A DNA stretch of 64,000 nucleotides. Origin: an uncultured Burkholderiales bacterium (lineage in GTDB: Bacteria; Pseudomonadota; Gammaproteobacteria; Burkholderiales; Thiobacillaceae). The notes below the pieces were generated by a model. The model was given only the letters and a program-made list of their open reading frames with translations. It was not told the origin of the DNA and made no database searches. Shown here in pieces: positions 35,492-44,895 of this stretch; within the stretch, counting starts at the first letter, position 1, and each line of letters begins with the position of its first letter. Location: NCBI GenBank assembly GCA_937949525.1, contig CALEDT010000001.1:1-64000 (forward strand). Direction: 5' to 3'. Made by a program: the position numbers and the translations under genes.

Positions 35492-35510
35492 CCATCACCT
35501 ACGGTGATGG
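35492..35510. promoter_or_regulatory. Perfect palindrome in the hypA/patatin intergenic region
   Basis: ccatcacc-tac-ggtgatgg is an exact eight-pair inverted repeat in the 150-bp spacer between divergent hypA and the patatin gene. It lies about 50-70 bp before hypA, just upstream of a possible -10 on the minus strand (TAGAGT near 35478-35483). The position would suit an operator for hypAB. No T-run follows, so a terminator is less likely. Confidence 0.4.
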
Positions 35511-35539
35511 TCTGGGTACGGCGGTGCTACCATTGCCGC

Positions 35540-35560
35540 GCGGGCGACAGCGTCGCCCGC
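35540..35560. other. GC-rich hairpin in the patatin gene leader
   Basis: gcgggcga-cagcg-tcgcccgc forms an eight-pair stem starting 50 bp before the patatin ATG. It could insulate the gene from transcription started upstream, or influence its translation. Confidence 0.4.
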
Positions 35561-35589
35561 ATCGGACAGCAATACAGGGGAGCCTCCAT

Positions 35590-36456
35590 ATGACGCTACA
35601 GGCCACGGTCGGCGACGTCGCGCCAACCCGTATCGTGCCGGTGTTGGCCGGTGGCGGTACGCGTCTGCCGGCCCATGTCGGCGTGCTCGCCGCGTTGCAC
35701 GATCTGGGCTACCAGTATCGCCATCTCGTCGGCGTTTCCGGGGGCAGTGTGGTGGCGTCACTCGCGGCCGCCGGGGTCGGCATCGAACGGCTGGGCCAGT
35801 TGTTCCGCGACATCGACTTCGGCCGCTTCCGCGGCCATTCGCTGGTCAATCTGCTGATGCGTGGCGGTCTGTCCGACGGTCGCGTATTCGAGCGCTGGCT
35901 GCACGAGGAACTGGGCGGCGCCCGCTTCGCCGATCTGCCCGTCGATCTGCACGTCGTCGCCACCGATGTGCGCTCCGCCCAGCCGGTGGTGTTCGACCGT
36001 CACACCAGCCCCGACCTGCCGGTGGCGCGCGCGGTGCTGTATTCCATCTCCATACCGCTGCTGTTCCCGTTCCACCATCACGACCGTCATGTGCTGGTGG
36101 ATGGCAGCATCCTCGCCGAGGACGGCCTGTTCCGCGACTGGGCCGGCGATCACACGCCGGTGGTGTGCTTCCGGCTGCGCGACAACCGCATCGCCAACGA
36201 GCATCCCGCACGCCGTGTGCTGCCGCTGGCCGACTATCTGTTCATGCTGATCCGCACCTTCATGACCACGTTGTCCCGCGAGTATCTGAGCGAGGCGCTC
36301 TGGCTTAACACCGTGCTGATCGAAACCGAGGGCATGTCGCCGCTGGAATTCCACATGACGCCGGAACAGAAGAACCGCCTGTATCAGACCGGCTATGCCG
36401 CCACGCGCGACTACCTGCCGGTCAAGCTGGCGCGCATGGCGCAGGCGGTGCGCTAG
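35590..36456 (+). CDS. Patatin-like phospholipase
   Basis: A 288-residue acyl hydrolase of the patatin family. GGGTRLPAHVGVL (21-33) is the oxyanion-hole glycine motif, with a shorter than usual G-G-G-x-R. GVSGGS (48-53) holds the nucleophile Ser50, and VDGS (170-173) supplies the catalytic Asp171. No signal peptide is visible, so it acts in the cytoplasm or at the inner face of the membrane, probably on phospholipid or polyhydroxyalkanoate-like esters. It is divergent from hypAB. The following Uma2 gene starts 31 bp later on the same strand. Confidence 0.9.
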   Translation: MTLQATVGDVAPTRIVPVLAGGGTRLPAHVGVLAALHDLGYQYRHLVGVSGGSVVASLAAAGVGIERLGQLFRDIDFGRFRGHSLVNLLMRGGLSDGRVFERWLHEELGGARFADLPVDLHVVATDVRSAQPVVFDRHTSPDLPVARAVLYSISIPLLFPFHHHDRHVLVDGSILAEDGLFRDWAGDHTPVVCFRLRDNRIANEHPARRVLPLADYLFMLIRTFMTTLSREYLSEALWLNTVLIETEGMSPLEFHMTPEQKNRLYQTGYAATRDYLPVKLARMAQAVR

Positions 36457-36487
36457 AATCGTGCCGGCACGCACAGGAAACACCGCC

Positions 36488-37057
36488 ATGACACTTGCAC
36501 AGCGCACGCCTCGCCTGAGCGTCGCGGAATACCTGGACATGGAGGCCGCCGCCAGCGTCAAGCACGAATATCTGGACGGCGAGGTCTACGCCATGTCCGG
36601 TGCCAGCGAGCGCCACAACCGCATCGCCGGTAATGCCTTCTTTCATTTCCGCGCCGCAGCGCGCGGCGGCACCTGCGGCGTCTACATCGCCGACATGAAA
36701 CTGCGCGTGGACGCCAGCAACAGCTTTTACTATCCCGACGTGATGATGGCCTGCCAGGCGGACGACGACCACCCGTTGTACAAGCGCGCGCCGTGCATTC
36801 TGGTGGAGGTGCTGTCGCCCTCCACCGCTGCCATCGACCGGCGCGAGAAGTGGCTGGCCTATCGCCAACTGCCCAGCCTCACCGCCTATCTGCTGGTTGA
36901 TGCCGAACGGCGTGCGGTTGAATACTACCAGCGCGACGAAACCGGCGCCTGGCGGCAGGGGGTCATGGACGAAAACGAAGTGGTCACCTTCCGCTGCGGT
37001 GCGCTCGCCATCGCATTGTCGCTCGACGATCTGTACGAGGACGTGCGTTTTTCCTGA
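36488..37057 (+). CDS. Uma2-family (DUF820) PD-(D/E)xK nuclease-like protein
   Basis: A 189-residue protein of the Uma2 family. EYLDGEVYAMSGASERHNRI at the start is the family signature. The restriction-nuclease-like catalytic set appears as Asp84 (YYPDVMM), Glu107 in ILVEVLS and Lys121 in DRREKW. Uma2 proteins are abundant in cyanobacteria and scattered elsewhere, often in many copies. Their target is not established. An aggaaa site precedes the ATG at 36488. It is probably co-transcribed with the patatin gene; no toxin-antitoxin partner is evident. Confidence 0.88.
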   Translation: MTLAQRTPRLSVAEYLDMEAAASVKHEYLDGEVYAMSGASERHNRIAGNAFFHFRAAARGGTCGVYIADMKLRVDASNSFYYPDVMMACQADDDHPLYKRAPCILVEVLSPSTAAIDRREKWLAYRQLPSLTAYLLVDAERRAVEYYQRDETGAWRQGVMDENEVVTFRCGALAIALSLDDLYEDVRFS

Positions 37058-37144
37058 CACCCCGCCCGCGGCCGGGGACGTGCCCCCACCGACCGCATGG
37101 TTGCCCGGCATGTGCGCGCCCGGTATAGTCCGGCCCGCCATCGT

Positions 37145-37301
37145 CCCCGTGGGAGAGCGTTCCGCCGGTGCGGAACCGCCGAAGGCGCAAGCCACCCAAT
37201 ACCGCTCAGGCACCCAGGACCGCGGGGATCGGGCAACTCTGGAGAGTGCCGCGGACGCGGCCACCGATGGGGCAAATCTCTCAGGTACCGGGACGGAGGG
37301 G
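37145..37301 (+). promoter_or_regulatory. Tandem glycine riboswitch
   Basis: Two gcvT-type aptamers in a row. The first (about 37145-37230) has gggagag, gccgaaggcgcaa and ctcaggca followed by ggac, closed by cccc/gggg. The second (about 37231-37301) has ggagag, ccaccgatggggcaa and ctctcaggtaccgggac followed by gaggggt. Both conserved cores are complete and spaced as in cooperative glycine sensors. About 50 bp separate the end from the lipA start. Glycine binding should switch on the lipA-gcv operon downstream. The region from 37058 to 37144 holds the presumed promoter, which I could not pinpoint. Confidence 0.93.
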
Positions 37302-37354
37302 TGAAACGGGGCGCACCGGCGCCGCGCGCCGATCAACCATCGATCCATCATCCG

Positions 37355-38254
37355 ATGCACGCCGAAACCCGCAACGTCGCCCGCATGCCGGTCTGGATAC
37401 GCCAGAATCTGGGCCGCGATGTGCATTTCCCGATCACCGCGCGCGCCGTGCACGGCCATCGCCTGCACACCGTATGCGAGGAGGCGCGCTGCCCCAATCG
37501 CGGCGAATGCTGGAGCCGCGGCACCGCCACCTTCATGTTGCTGGGCGACACCTGCACGCGCGCCTGCGCTTTTTGCTCGGTGAAGACTGGCCGGCCGGCG
37601 CCGGCGGACGTCGAGGAGCCGCGGCGTGTCGCCCAGGCCTGCATCGATCTGCAATTGGATTTCGTCGTGCTGACTTCGGTCAACCGCGATGACCTCGACG
37701 ACGGCGGTGCCGGCGCCTTCGCCGCCAGCCTGCGTGCGCTGCGCACCCGACGCGGCGACATCGGCGTCGAGTTTCTCACCCCGGACTTCCGCGGCGTACA
37801 GCTCGCCGCCGCCGCGCTGTTCGCGGCCACCCTGCACGATCTGCCGGCCGCGGCACGGCGCGACCTGATCTGGGGCCACAACGTCGAGACCGTGCCACGG
37901 CTGTACCGCACCGCGCGCAAGGGGGCCCGCTACCAGCGCTCGCTCGATCTGCTGCACCTGGCCGCGCGCCAGCCCGGCGTCGAGGCCAAGTCGGCGTTGA
38001 TGCTGGGTTTGGGCGAGACGCGCGCCGAGGTGCTGGCCACGCTGGCCGACCTGCGCGCCGTGGGCGTGAGCCGGCTGGCGCTGGGCCAGTATCTGCGTCC
38101 CGGTGTGGACAGTCTGCCGGTGGCGGAATATCTGCCGCCGCAGGTGTTCGCCGATTACGAACTCGAAGCGCGCGCCATGGGCTTCACCTGGGTCAAGGCC
38201 GGGCCCCTGGTGCGCAGTTCCTATCACGCCGACGAGGTGCAAAGGCATGGCTGA
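37355..38254 (+). CDS. lipA: Lipoyl synthase
   Basis: A 299-residue radical-SAM enzyme inserting two sulfurs into the octanoyl group of lipoyl domains. The auxiliary cluster motif is Cys41-EEAR-Cys46-PNRGE-Cys52, and the radical-SAM cluster is Cys67-TRA-Cys71-AF-Cys74. The RSSYHADE end carries the conserved RSSY. The ATG at 37355 is the only one giving a normal LipA N-terminus. It is first behind the glycine riboswitch and overlaps gcvT by 8 bp. The likely task is lipoylation of GcvH when glycine is abundant. lipB is not adjacent, so this may be a second, dedicated copy. Confidence 0.95.
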   Translation: MHAETRNVARMPVWIRQNLGRDVHFPITARAVHGHRLHTVCEEARCPNRGECWSRGTATFMLLGDTCTRACAFCSVKTGRPAPADVEEPRRVAQACIDLQLDFVVLTSVNRDDLDDGGAGAFAASLRALRTRRGDIGVEFLTPDFRGVQLAAAALFAATLHDLPAAARRDLIWGHNVETVPRLYRTARKGARYQRSLDLLHLAARQPGVEAKSALMLGLGETRAEVLATLADLRAVGVSRLALGQYLRPGVDSLPVAEYLPPQVFADYELEARAMGFTWVKAGPLVRSSYHADEVQRHG

Positions 38255-39332
38255 ACTGAAACAAACCCCGCTCAACGCGCGTCACCGCGAGGCCCATGCC
38301 AGGCTGGTCGATTTTTCCGGCTGGGAAATGCCGTTGCACTACGGTTCGCAGGTCGAGGAACACCACGCGGTGCGCACCGACGCCGGCATGTTCGACGTAT
38401 CGCACATGCTGCCGGTGGACCTGCGGGGCGAGGGTGCGCGCGCCTTCCTGGCGCGCCTCTTGGCCAACGACGTCGACAAGCTCAAGACCAGCGGCCACGC
38501 GCTGTATTCCTGCATGCTGCACGAGGGCGGCGGTGTGATCGACGACCTGATCGTCTATTTCCTGCACGAGTCCTGGTTCCGGCTGGTGCTCAATGCCGGC
38601 TGTGCCGACAAGGATCTGGCCTGGATCGAAACCTGGCGCGACCGGCTCGCGCCCGAGCTGCAGGTGTTGCCGCGGCGCGATCTGGCCATGATCGCAGTGC
38701 AGGGGCCGCAGGCGCCGGCGCGCCTGTGGCAGGCCATGCCCGGCACGCGCGAGCTGGCCGAGCCGCTCAAGCCGTTCAACGCGGTGGCGGTGGGCGAGAT
38801 GCTGGTGGCGCGCACCGGCTACACCGGCGAGGACGGTTTCGAGATCATGCTGCCGGCCAAGCCCGCACCCTACTTCTGGCAGGCCCTGCTCGAGGCCGGC
38901 GTGCGTCCCTGCGGTCTGGGCGCACGCGATACGCTGCGCCTGGAGGCCGGCATGAACCTGTACGGCCAGGACATGGACGAATCGACCACGCCGTTCGAAT
39001 CCGGTCTGGGCTGGACCGTCGCGCTCGCCGGCGAGCGCGACTTCATCGGCCGCGACGCGCTGCTGCGCTTGCCGCGCGCGCGTGATCTGGTCGGGCTCAA
39101 GCTGCTCGAACGCGGCGTGCTGCGTGCGCATCAGCCGGTGTTCACCCATCTGGGTGAGGGTGAGATCACCAGCGGCGGCTTCGCGCCGACGTTGAATGCC
39201 TCCATCGCCTTCGCGCGCGTGCCGGCCGGCGTGGCGCCGGGTGACACCGTGGAGGTGGAGATCCGCGCGCGGCGGCTCAAGGCCGCGGTGGTCAAACCGC
39301 CGTTCGCGCGCCACGGCCGCGCCCTGGTGTAA
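38247..39332 (+). CDS. gcvT: Glycine cleavage system T protein (aminomethyltransferase)
   Basis: A 361-residue enzyme moving the methylene group from lipoylated GcvH to tetrahydrofolate and releasing ammonia. [19 protein letters not shown] near the start, [20 protein letters not shown] and [17 protein letters not shown] are the standard landmarks. [14 protein letters not shown] follows. Length is normal. The start lies within the last codons of lipA, so translation is coupled. gcvH follows 52 bp later with its own strong site. Confidence 0.97.
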   Translation: MAELKQTPLNARHREAHARLVDFSGWEMPLHYGSQVEEHHAVRTDAGMFDVSHMLPVDLRGEGARAFLARLLANDVDKLKTSGHALYSCMLHEGGGVIDDLIVYFLHESWFRLVLNAGCADKDLAWIETWRDRLAPELQVLPRRDLAMIAVQGPQAPARLWQAMPGTRELAEPLKPFNAVAVGEMLVARTGYTGEDGFEIMLPAKPAPYFWQALLEAGVRPCGLGARDTLRLEAGMNLYGQDMDESTTPFESGLGWTVALAGERDFIGRDALLRLPRARDLVGLKLLERGVLRAHQPVFTHLGEGEITSGGFAPTLNASIAFARVPAGVAPGDTVEVEIRARRLKAAVVKPPFARHGRALV

Positions 39333-39384
39333 AGTCGGCGCATTTCCCTCCCAACGTGACCGTATCGCCATAGGAGTACCCACG

Positions 39385-39777
39385 ATGTCCAATATCCCCG
39401 CCGACCTGCGCTACGCCAAAAGCCATGAATGGGCGCGCCTGGAGGCCGACGGCAGCGTCACCGTCGGCATCACGCATCACGCCCAGGAACTGCTGGGCGA
39501 CATGGTGTTCGTGGAAAACCCGACGGTCGGCCGCAGGCTCGCGGCCGGCGAGGAATGCGCGGTGGTGGAATCGGTCAAGGCTGCCTCGGACGTGTACGCG
39601 CCCATCGCCGGCGAGGTGGTGGCGAGCAATGCCGAGGTGGAGCGCGCGCCGGAGATCATCAACCACGACGCCTACGCCGCCTGGATGTTCCGGGTGAAGC
39701 CCGACGATGCCGCCGAACTCGACAACCTGATGGATGCCGACGCCTATCGGGCGTTCGTCGATGCCGAAACCCACTGA
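39385..39777 (+). CDS. gcvH: Glycine cleavage system H protein
   Basis: A 130-residue lipoyl carrier shuttling intermediates between the P, T and L proteins. It has [15 protein letters not shown] at the start and the lipoylation site ESVKAASD with Lys65. A taggag sequence precedes the ATG. Its modification would be completed by the LipA encoded at the head of the same operon. The L protein (dihydrolipoamide dehydrogenase) is shared with other complexes and not in the operon. Confidence 0.97.
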   Translation: MSNIPADLRYAKSHEWARLEADGSVTVGITHHAQELLGDMVFVENPTVGRRLAAGEECAVVESVKAASDVYAPIAGEVVASNAEVERAPEIINHDAYAAWMFRVKPDDAAELDNLMDADAYRAFVDAETH

Positions 39778-39848
39778 CCGGGGCTTGGAGCGGCGCGCCG
39801 CTGCCGGCCGTTCCCTGTTTGCATTCCGCCATCACTGATTGCCGAGCC

Positions 39849-41240
39849 ATGCCTTTCATCCCGCATACCCAGGCCGACATCGACGCCATGCTGGCGAGCA
39901 TCGGCGCGCCTTCGCTCGATGCGCTGTTCGACGAGATACCGGCCGAACTGATGTGCGCCGGCCTGCCCGGCCTGCCCGACGGCCTGTCCGAGATGGCGGT
40001 GACCCGTCTGGCGCAGGAGCGCGCCGGGCGCGACGGCCATTACACCTGCTTCGTCGGCGCCGGTGCCTACGAGCACCACATCCCGGCCGCAGTCTGGCAG
40101 ATCGTCACGCGCGGCGAGTTCTACTCCGCCTACACGCCCTACCAGGCCGAAGCCAGCCAGGGTACGCTGCAACTGCTGTATGAATTCCAGAGCATGATGG
40201 TCGGGCTCACCGGCCTGGACATCGCCAACGCCTCGTTGTACGACGGCGCCACCGCGCTGGCCGAGGCCGTGCTGATGGCAGTGCGCGCCGACAAGGCCGG
40301 ACGCCGCCGCGTGCTGGTGCCGGCCAGCGTGCATCCGCGCTATGTCGCCGTGGCGCGCGCCACCGTGCGCCATCAGGGCATCGAACTGGTCAGCGTGCCG
40401 TGGTGCCCGCAACACGGTCATACCCGCGTGGAGACGCTGGACGCGCTGGCTGCCTCCGGTGCCGCCGCGCTGGTGGTGCCGCAGCCCAATTTCTTCGGCG
40501 TGCTGGAACCGGTGGATGCGCTGGTGGATTGGGCGCACGCGCAGGGCATGTTGGCCATCGCCGTGGTCAACCCGCTGGCGCTGGCGCTGCTGCGGCCGCC
40601 GGGCGAGTGGGGCGGGCGCGGCGCCGACATCTGCGTCGGCGACGGGCAGCCGCTGGGCGTGCCGCTGTCGTCCGGCGGACCTTACTTCGGTTTCATGACC
40701 GCGCGCCAGGCGCTGGCCCGGCAGATGCCCGGCCGCATCGTCGGCCGCACCGTCGACTTCGACGGCCGGCCCGGCTATGCACTGACGTTGCAGGCGCGTG
40801 AACAGCACATCCGCCGCTCCAAGGCCACCTCCAACATCTGCACCAACCAGGGCCTGCTGGTCACCGCCGCCACCATCCACATGGCGCTGCTGGGGCCGCA
40901 GGGCCTGAAGGACGTCGCGCTGGCATCGCATGCCAACACGCGCGCGCTGGGCGAGCGTCTGGCGGCCATCGATGGCGTGCAACGGGTGTTCGCCGCACCG
41001 TTCTTCCACGAGCTGGTGCTGCGCCTGAGCGCGCCGGTCGACGACGTGCTGCGCGCCCTGCGCGCGCAAGGCATCCTGGGCGGGTACGCGCTGGCGCGCG
41101 ACTACCCGGGACTGGCCGACTGCCTGCTGGTGTGCGCCACGGAGACGCGCAGCGAACAGGATATCGACACCTACGCGCAACAACTGGCGCGTATCCTCAG
41201 CCGGCGCCGCGAGGCGCCACCCTGCGCTTACAAGTCCTGA
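39849..41240 (+). CDS. gcvPA: Glycine dehydrogenase (decarboxylating) subunit 1
   Basis: A 463-residue N-terminal half of the P protein, in the two-gene form. [39 protein letters not shown] and [12 protein letters not shown] (each quoted at 20 residues or fewer) identify the family. It forms a heterotetramer with GcvPB; the PLP Lys is in the other subunit. Split P proteins are common in thermophiles and Gram-positives and occur in some sulfur-oxidising proteobacteria; enteric bacteria have a single gene. Unusually, tpx separates it from gcvPB. Confidence 0.95.
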   Translation: MPFIPHTQADIDAMLASIGAPSLDALFDEIPAELMCAGLPGLPDGLSEMAVTRLAQERAGRDGHYTCFVGAGAYEHHIPAAVWQIVTRGEFYSAYTPYQAEASQGTLQLLYEFQSMMVGLTGLDIANASLYDGATALAEAVLMAVRADKAGRRRVLVPASVHPRYVAVARATVRHQGIELVSVPWCPQHGHTRVETLDALAASGAAALVVPQPNFFGVLEPVDALVDWAHAQGMLAIAVVNPLALALLRPPGEWGGRGADICVGDGQPLGVPLSSGGPYFGFMTARQALARQMPGRIVGRTVDFDGRPGYALTLQAREQHIRRSKATSNICTNQGLLVTAATIHMALLGPQGLKDVALASHANTRALGERLAAIDGVQRVFAAPFFHELVLRLSAPVDDVLRALRAQGILGGYALARDYPGLADCLLVCATETRSEQDIDTYAQQLARILSRRREAPPCAYKS

Positions 41241-41266
41241 CCCCCAACCCCAAAGGAGATACAGAC

Positions 41267-41779
41267 ATGGCAACGGTGACCCTGGGCGGCGAGCCCATTT
41301 CCGTCGGTGGCAACTTCCCGCGCGTGGGCGATTCCGCGCATTCCTTCATGCTGGTGGACAAGGATCTCAAGGACGTTTCGCTGTCATCCTTCTGGGGCAA
41401 GCGCAAGGTGCTGAACATCGTGCCCAGCCTGGACACGCCGGTGTGTGCCGAATCCACGCGCAAGTTCAACGCCGCCGCCGGCAGCCTGCCCAACACCGTG
41501 GTACTGGTGATCTCCGCCGATCTGCCGTTCGCGCAGAACCGCTTCTGCGGCGCCGAGGGCCTGAACAACGTCATCACGCTGTCGACCCTGCGCGGCCGCG
41601 ACTTCCACAAGGACTATGGCGTGATGATCATGGACCCGCCGCTGGCCGGTCTGACCGCGCGCGCGGTGATCGTGCTGGACGAGAACGACAAGGTGGTCTG
41701 GTCCGAGTTGGTGCCCGAGATCAAGCAGGAGCCCAACTACGAAGCCGCCCTGGCCGCCGCGCGCGGCGAACCGCTGTAA
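41267..41779 (+). CDS. tpx: Thiol peroxidase (Tpx, atypical 2-Cys peroxiredoxin)
   Basis: A 170-residue peroxiredoxin reducing hydrogen and alkyl peroxides with thioredoxin. The peroxidatic Cys60 lies in [14 protein letters not shown] and the resolving Cys94 in NRFCGAEG, as in Escherichia coli Tpx. [16 protein letters not shown] near the start is typical. A strong aaaggagat site precedes the ATG. It interrupts the gcvPA-gcvPB pair with only 26 bp on the left, so it must be part of the glycine-controlled operon. No structural feature explains this placement. Confidence 0.96.
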   Translation: MATVTLGGEPISVGGNFPRVGDSAHSFMLVDKDLKDVSLSSFWGKRKVLNIVPSLDTPVCAESTRKFNAAAGSLPNTVVLVISADLPFAQNRFCGAEGLNNVITLSTLRGRDFHKDYGVMIMDPPLAGLTARAVIVLDENDKVVWSELVPEIKQEPNYEAALAAARGEPL

Positions 41780-41856
41780 CACCGCGAAGCGGGCGCCGGG
41801 CGCGGCAAGCCACCGCCCGCCCGGCGCTCCACCCGCCCGTCTGCCACTGCCTCAGC

Positions 41857-43305
41857 ATGCTCATCTTCGAACACGCTCAAGCCGGCCGCCGCGCCCATGC
41901 GCAGGCGCCGCAAGCGGCCGCTCCGGCCGACGATCTGCCGGCCGATGCGCTGCGGCGCATCGCGCCGCCGCTGCCCGAAGTCTCCGAACTGGACGTGGTG
42001 CGGCATTACACCGGCCTGTCACGCAAGAACTTTAGCATCGACACCCAGTTCTACCCGCTCGGCTCCTGCACCATGAAGTACAACCCGCGCGCGTGCAACA
42101 GCCTGGCCATGCTGCCGCAGTTCCTCGCGCGCCATCCGCTGGCCGATGCCGACAGCGGCCAGGGATTCCTCGCTTGTCTGCACGAGCTGCAGGAGATGTT
42201 GAAGGAAGTCACCGGCATGGCGGCGGTGAGCATGGCGCCCATGGCCGGCGCGCACGGCGAGTTCGCTGGCGTGGCCATGATCCGCGCCTATCACGATGCG
42301 CGCGGCGACGGCGCACGGCGCGAGATCATCGTGCCGGACGCCGCGCATGGCACCAACCCCGCCACCGCCACCATGTGCGGTTACACGGTGCGCGAGATTC
42401 CCACCGACCGGGACGGCAACGTCGATCTGGCCGCGCTGGCCGCGGCGGTCGGCCCACACACCGCCGGGCTGATGCTGACCAACCCGTCCACACTGGGCGT
42501 TTTCGAGCCGGGCATCGTCGAGATCCAGCGCATCGTGCATGCCGCCGGCGGTCTCACCTACTACGACGGCGCCAATCTCAACGCCATCCTCGGCCGCGTG
42601 CGCCCCGGCGACATGGGCTTCGACGTGATCCACATGAACCTGCACAAGACCTTTTCGACGCCGCACGGCGGCGGCGGTCCCGGTGCTGGTCCGGTGGGCG
42701 TGTCCGAGCGTCTGCGCCCCTATCTGCCCATTCCCTATGTGCTCGAGGAACGCGGCGCGTTCCGCTGGGCCGAGGAGGCCGACTGCCCGGACAGCATCGG
42801 CCGCATGAGCGCCTTCGGCGGCAACATGGGCGTGCTGCTGCGCGCCTGGGTTTACGCGCGCATGCTGGGCGGCGCCGGCATGCGCCGGGTGGCGGATTTC
42901 GCCACGCTCAACGCCAACTATCTGGCGGCGGAACTGGCGCGCGCCGGATTCGAACTGGCCTACCCGCGCCGGCGCGCCAGCCACGAGTTCATCGTCACGC
43001 TGAAGAAGCTGAAGGAACAGACCGGCGTGAGTGCGATGGACTTCGCCAAGCGTCTGCTGGATTACGGCTTCCACGCCCCCACCACGTATTTCCCGCTGCT
43101 GGTGCCGGAGTGTCTGTTGATCGAGCCGACCGAAACCGAGAGCCGGCAGACGCTGGATGCCTTCGTGCGCGCCATGGTCGCGGTGCGGCGCGAGGCGGAG
43201 AGCCAGCCGGAACGGGTGAAGACGGCGCCGCACAAGCTGCCGGTGCGCCGCCTGGATGACGTCAAGGCCGCGCGCGAACTGGACCTGGCCTGGAAGCCGG
43301 CGTGA
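41857..43305 (+). CDS. gcvPB: Glycine dehydrogenase (decarboxylating) subunit 2
   Basis: A 482-residue C-terminal half of the P protein, carrying the PLP-binding Lys in [37 protein letters not shown] and [14 protein letters not shown] (cofactor and glycine binding) are present. It decarboxylates glycine with GcvPA and loads the aminomethyl group on GcvH. The start at 41857 is the first ATG in frame with family sequence; a 77-bp spacer separates it from tpx. Its stop overlaps the dgkA GTG. Confidence 0.96.
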   Translation: MLIFEHAQAGRRAHAQAPQAAAPADDLPADALRRIAPPLPEVSELDVVRHYTGLSRKNFSIDTQFYPLGSCTMKYNPRACNSLAMLPQFLARHPLADADSGQGFLACLHELQEMLKEVTGMAAVSMAPMAGAHGEFAGVAMIRAYHDARGDGARREIIVPDAAHGTNPATATMCGYTVREIPTDRDGNVDLAALAAAVGPHTAGLMLTNPSTLGVFEPGIVEIQRIVHAAGGLTYYDGANLNAILGRVRPGDMGFDVIHMNLHKTFSTPHGGGGPGAGPVGVSERLRPYLPIPYVLEERGAFRWAEEADCPDSIGRMSAFGGNMGVLLRAWVYARMLGGAGMRRVADFATLNANYLAAELARAGFELAYPRRRASHEFIVTLKKLKEQTGVSAMDFAKRLLDYGFHAPTTYFPLLVPECLLIEPTETESRQTLDAFVRAMVAVRREAESQPERVKTAPHKLPVRRLDDVKAARELDLAWKPA

Positions 43306-43709
43306 GCCTGGCGCCGCAGGATCCGCGCAGCGACGCGGCCGGGGAGAGCCCGCACAAGGGCAAGACCGGCCTGCGTCGCATCTGGAACGCGCTGTTCTAC
43401 TCCCTCGACGGTTTCCGCGCCGCCTGGCGGCACGAGGATGCGTTTCGTCAGGAAGTGCTGCTGGCCGTCGTGCTGGTGCCGCTGGCGCTGGTGCTGGGCC
43501 AAAGCGGCCTGGAACGGGCGCTGCTGATCGCCAGCCTGGTGCTGGTGCTGATCGTCGAGTTGCTCAATTCCGCGGTCGAGGCGACGGTGGATCGCGTCTC
43601 GCTGGAGAACCACCATCTGGCCAAGCGTGCCAAGGACATCGGCAGCGCCGCGGTGCTGATCTCGCTGCTCAACGTGCCGGTGGTGTGGGGGCTGGTACTG
43701 CTGGGCTGA
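43302..43709 (+). CDS. dgkA: Diacylglycerol kinase
   Basis: A 135-residue small membrane kinase that phosphorylates diacylglycerol, returning it to phospholipid synthesis. Three membrane helices are apparent. The diagnostic [16 protein letters not shown] with its catalytic Glu and the metal ligand in HEDAFRQE are intact, and [16 protein letters not shown] completes the motif. It starts with GTG inside the gcvPB stop (GTGA), so it is translated as the last gene of the glycine operon. It converges with rpoH 27 bp later. Confidence 0.94.
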   Translation: MSLAPQDPRSDAAGESPHKGKTGLRRIWNALFYSLDGFRAAWRHEDAFRQEVLLAVVLVPLALVLGQSGLERALLIASLVLVLIVELLNSAVEATVDRVSLENHHLAKRAKDIGSAAVLISLLNVPVVWGLVLLG

Positions 43710-43736
43710 CGCGGCGGCGCGCCAGCCCGATGGGCA

Positions 43737-44588
43737 TCAGGCGACCAGCGCCGCCTTCATCTTCTGCAGCGCCTTGGCTTCGATCTGGCGCACGCGTTCG
43801 GCGGAAATGCCATACACCGCGGCCAGTTCATGCAGCGTCGCGGCGTTGTCCTCGGCCAGCCAGCGCGCCTCGACGATGTGGCGGCTGCGCGCATCCAGCG
43901 TCGCCAGCGCGCGGGTCAGCCCTTCGCTGGCCAGTTTCTCGCGTTCCGCGACTTCCAGATGCTGGGTCGGCTCGGCGTTGGGGGCGGCCAGATAGGCAAT
44001 GGGCGCAAAAGTCTCTTCCTCGTCGTCCACGCTCGGATCGAGCGACACGTCCTGGCCGTACATGCGCGTCTCCATCTCGCGCACGTCGTGCTCCTCGACG
44101 TTCAGCGCCTGCGCCATGGCCTGCACCTCGCCGGCGGTGAGCGCGCCGCTGCCCTGCTTCATGCCGCGCAGGTTGAAGAACAGCTTGCGTTGCGCCTTGG
44201 TGGTCGCCACCTTGACCAGGCGCCAGTTCTTCAGGATGAACTCGTGGATCTCCGCCTTGATCCAGTGCACCGCGAACGACACCAGACGCACGCCGCGGTC
44301 CGGATCGTAGCGCTTCACGGCCTTCATCAGGCCGACATTGCCTTCCTGGATCAGATCGGCGTGGGGCAGGCCATACCCCAGATAACCGCGCGCGATCGCC
44401 ACCACCAAGCGCAGGTGCGACAGCACCAACTGACGCGCCGCATCCAGATCGCCCTGGTCACGGAAGCGCACGGCAAGTTCATGTTCCTGTTCGGCGGTCA
44501 ACAACGGAAAGCGGTTCACGGCCTGGACGTAACTCTCGATGCTGCCCAGCGTGGAGGGTACGGGGAAGTCGAGGGCATGAGCGGTCAT
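43737..44588 (-). CDS. rpoH: RNA polymerase sigma factor RpoH (sigma-32)
   Basis: A 283-residue heat-shock sigma factor. Region 2 is YLGYGLPHADLIQEGNVGL with VSFAVHWIKAEIHEFILKNW after it (both at most 20 residues). The RpoH box QRKLFFNLR, specific to sigma-32, is at about 138-146. Region 4 ends with AAVYGISAERVRQIEAKAL for -35 recognition. An aggagat site precedes the ATG. Its promoter region carries a CIRCE operator, so transcription is probably repressed by HrcA when chaperonin is free. Its length and box leave little doubt. Confidence 0.97.
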   Translation of the reverse strand: MTAHALDFPVPSTLGSIESYVQAVNRFPLLTAEQEHELAVRFRDQGDLDAARQLVLSHLRLVVAIARGYLGYGLPHADLIQEGNVGLMKAVKRYDPDRGVRLVSFAVHWIKAEIHEFILKNWRLVKVATTKAQRKLFFNLRGMKQGSGALTAGEVQAMAQALNVEEHDVREMETRMYGQDVSLDPSVDDEEETFAPIAYLAAPNAEPTQHLEVAEREKLASEGLTRALATLDARSRHIVEARWLAEDNAATLHELAAVYGISAERVRQIEAKALQKMKAALVA

Positions 44589-44621
44589 ACGGGCATCTCC
44601 TGTATCCAGTTTGCTGTAATG

Positions 44622-44648
44622 CTAGCACTCGACCGCGGAGAGTGCCAA
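44622..44648 (-). promoter_or_regulatory. CIRCE operator over the rpoH promoter
   Basis: The plus strand reads ctagcactc, nine bases, gagtgccaa. This matches the CIRCE consensus TTAGCACTC-N9-GAGTGCTAA at all but two end positions, with the exact nine-base spacer. On the rpoH strand TTGGCA can serve as -35 and TAGCAT as -10 (18-bp spacer), so bound HrcA would block the promoter. It lies 34 bp before the rpoH start. HrcA itself is not in the window. Confidence 0.9.
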
Positions 44649-44895
44649 AAGTTTCCGGGTGATTTGACCGGGCAACGATCGGGTCGCGCAGCAGGTTTTT
44701 CGGGGCGCCTGCAAACGATCCGACCTGCCGACGGCGCCTGCCCGGCCCTGCTGATTCGGGGAGATTCCGTGTTGGCTAGACCGTTGACGGCCGGCTGCGC
44801 ACGCCCAATCGGTGGGCCGGACGTCAGGGATGAACCACGGCCGGGCGCGTTGTGCTGAAATGCGATCCGCACTTTGCCACCGATTCAGGAATACC

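Noticed and set aside
34168-36456. A 762-codon plus-strand frame running through hypAB antisense into the patatin gene
   Set aside because: Only its last 288 codons (from 35590) are patatin. The rest is the Val/Met/Arg-rich mirror of the His-rich hypB sequence and has no start signal.
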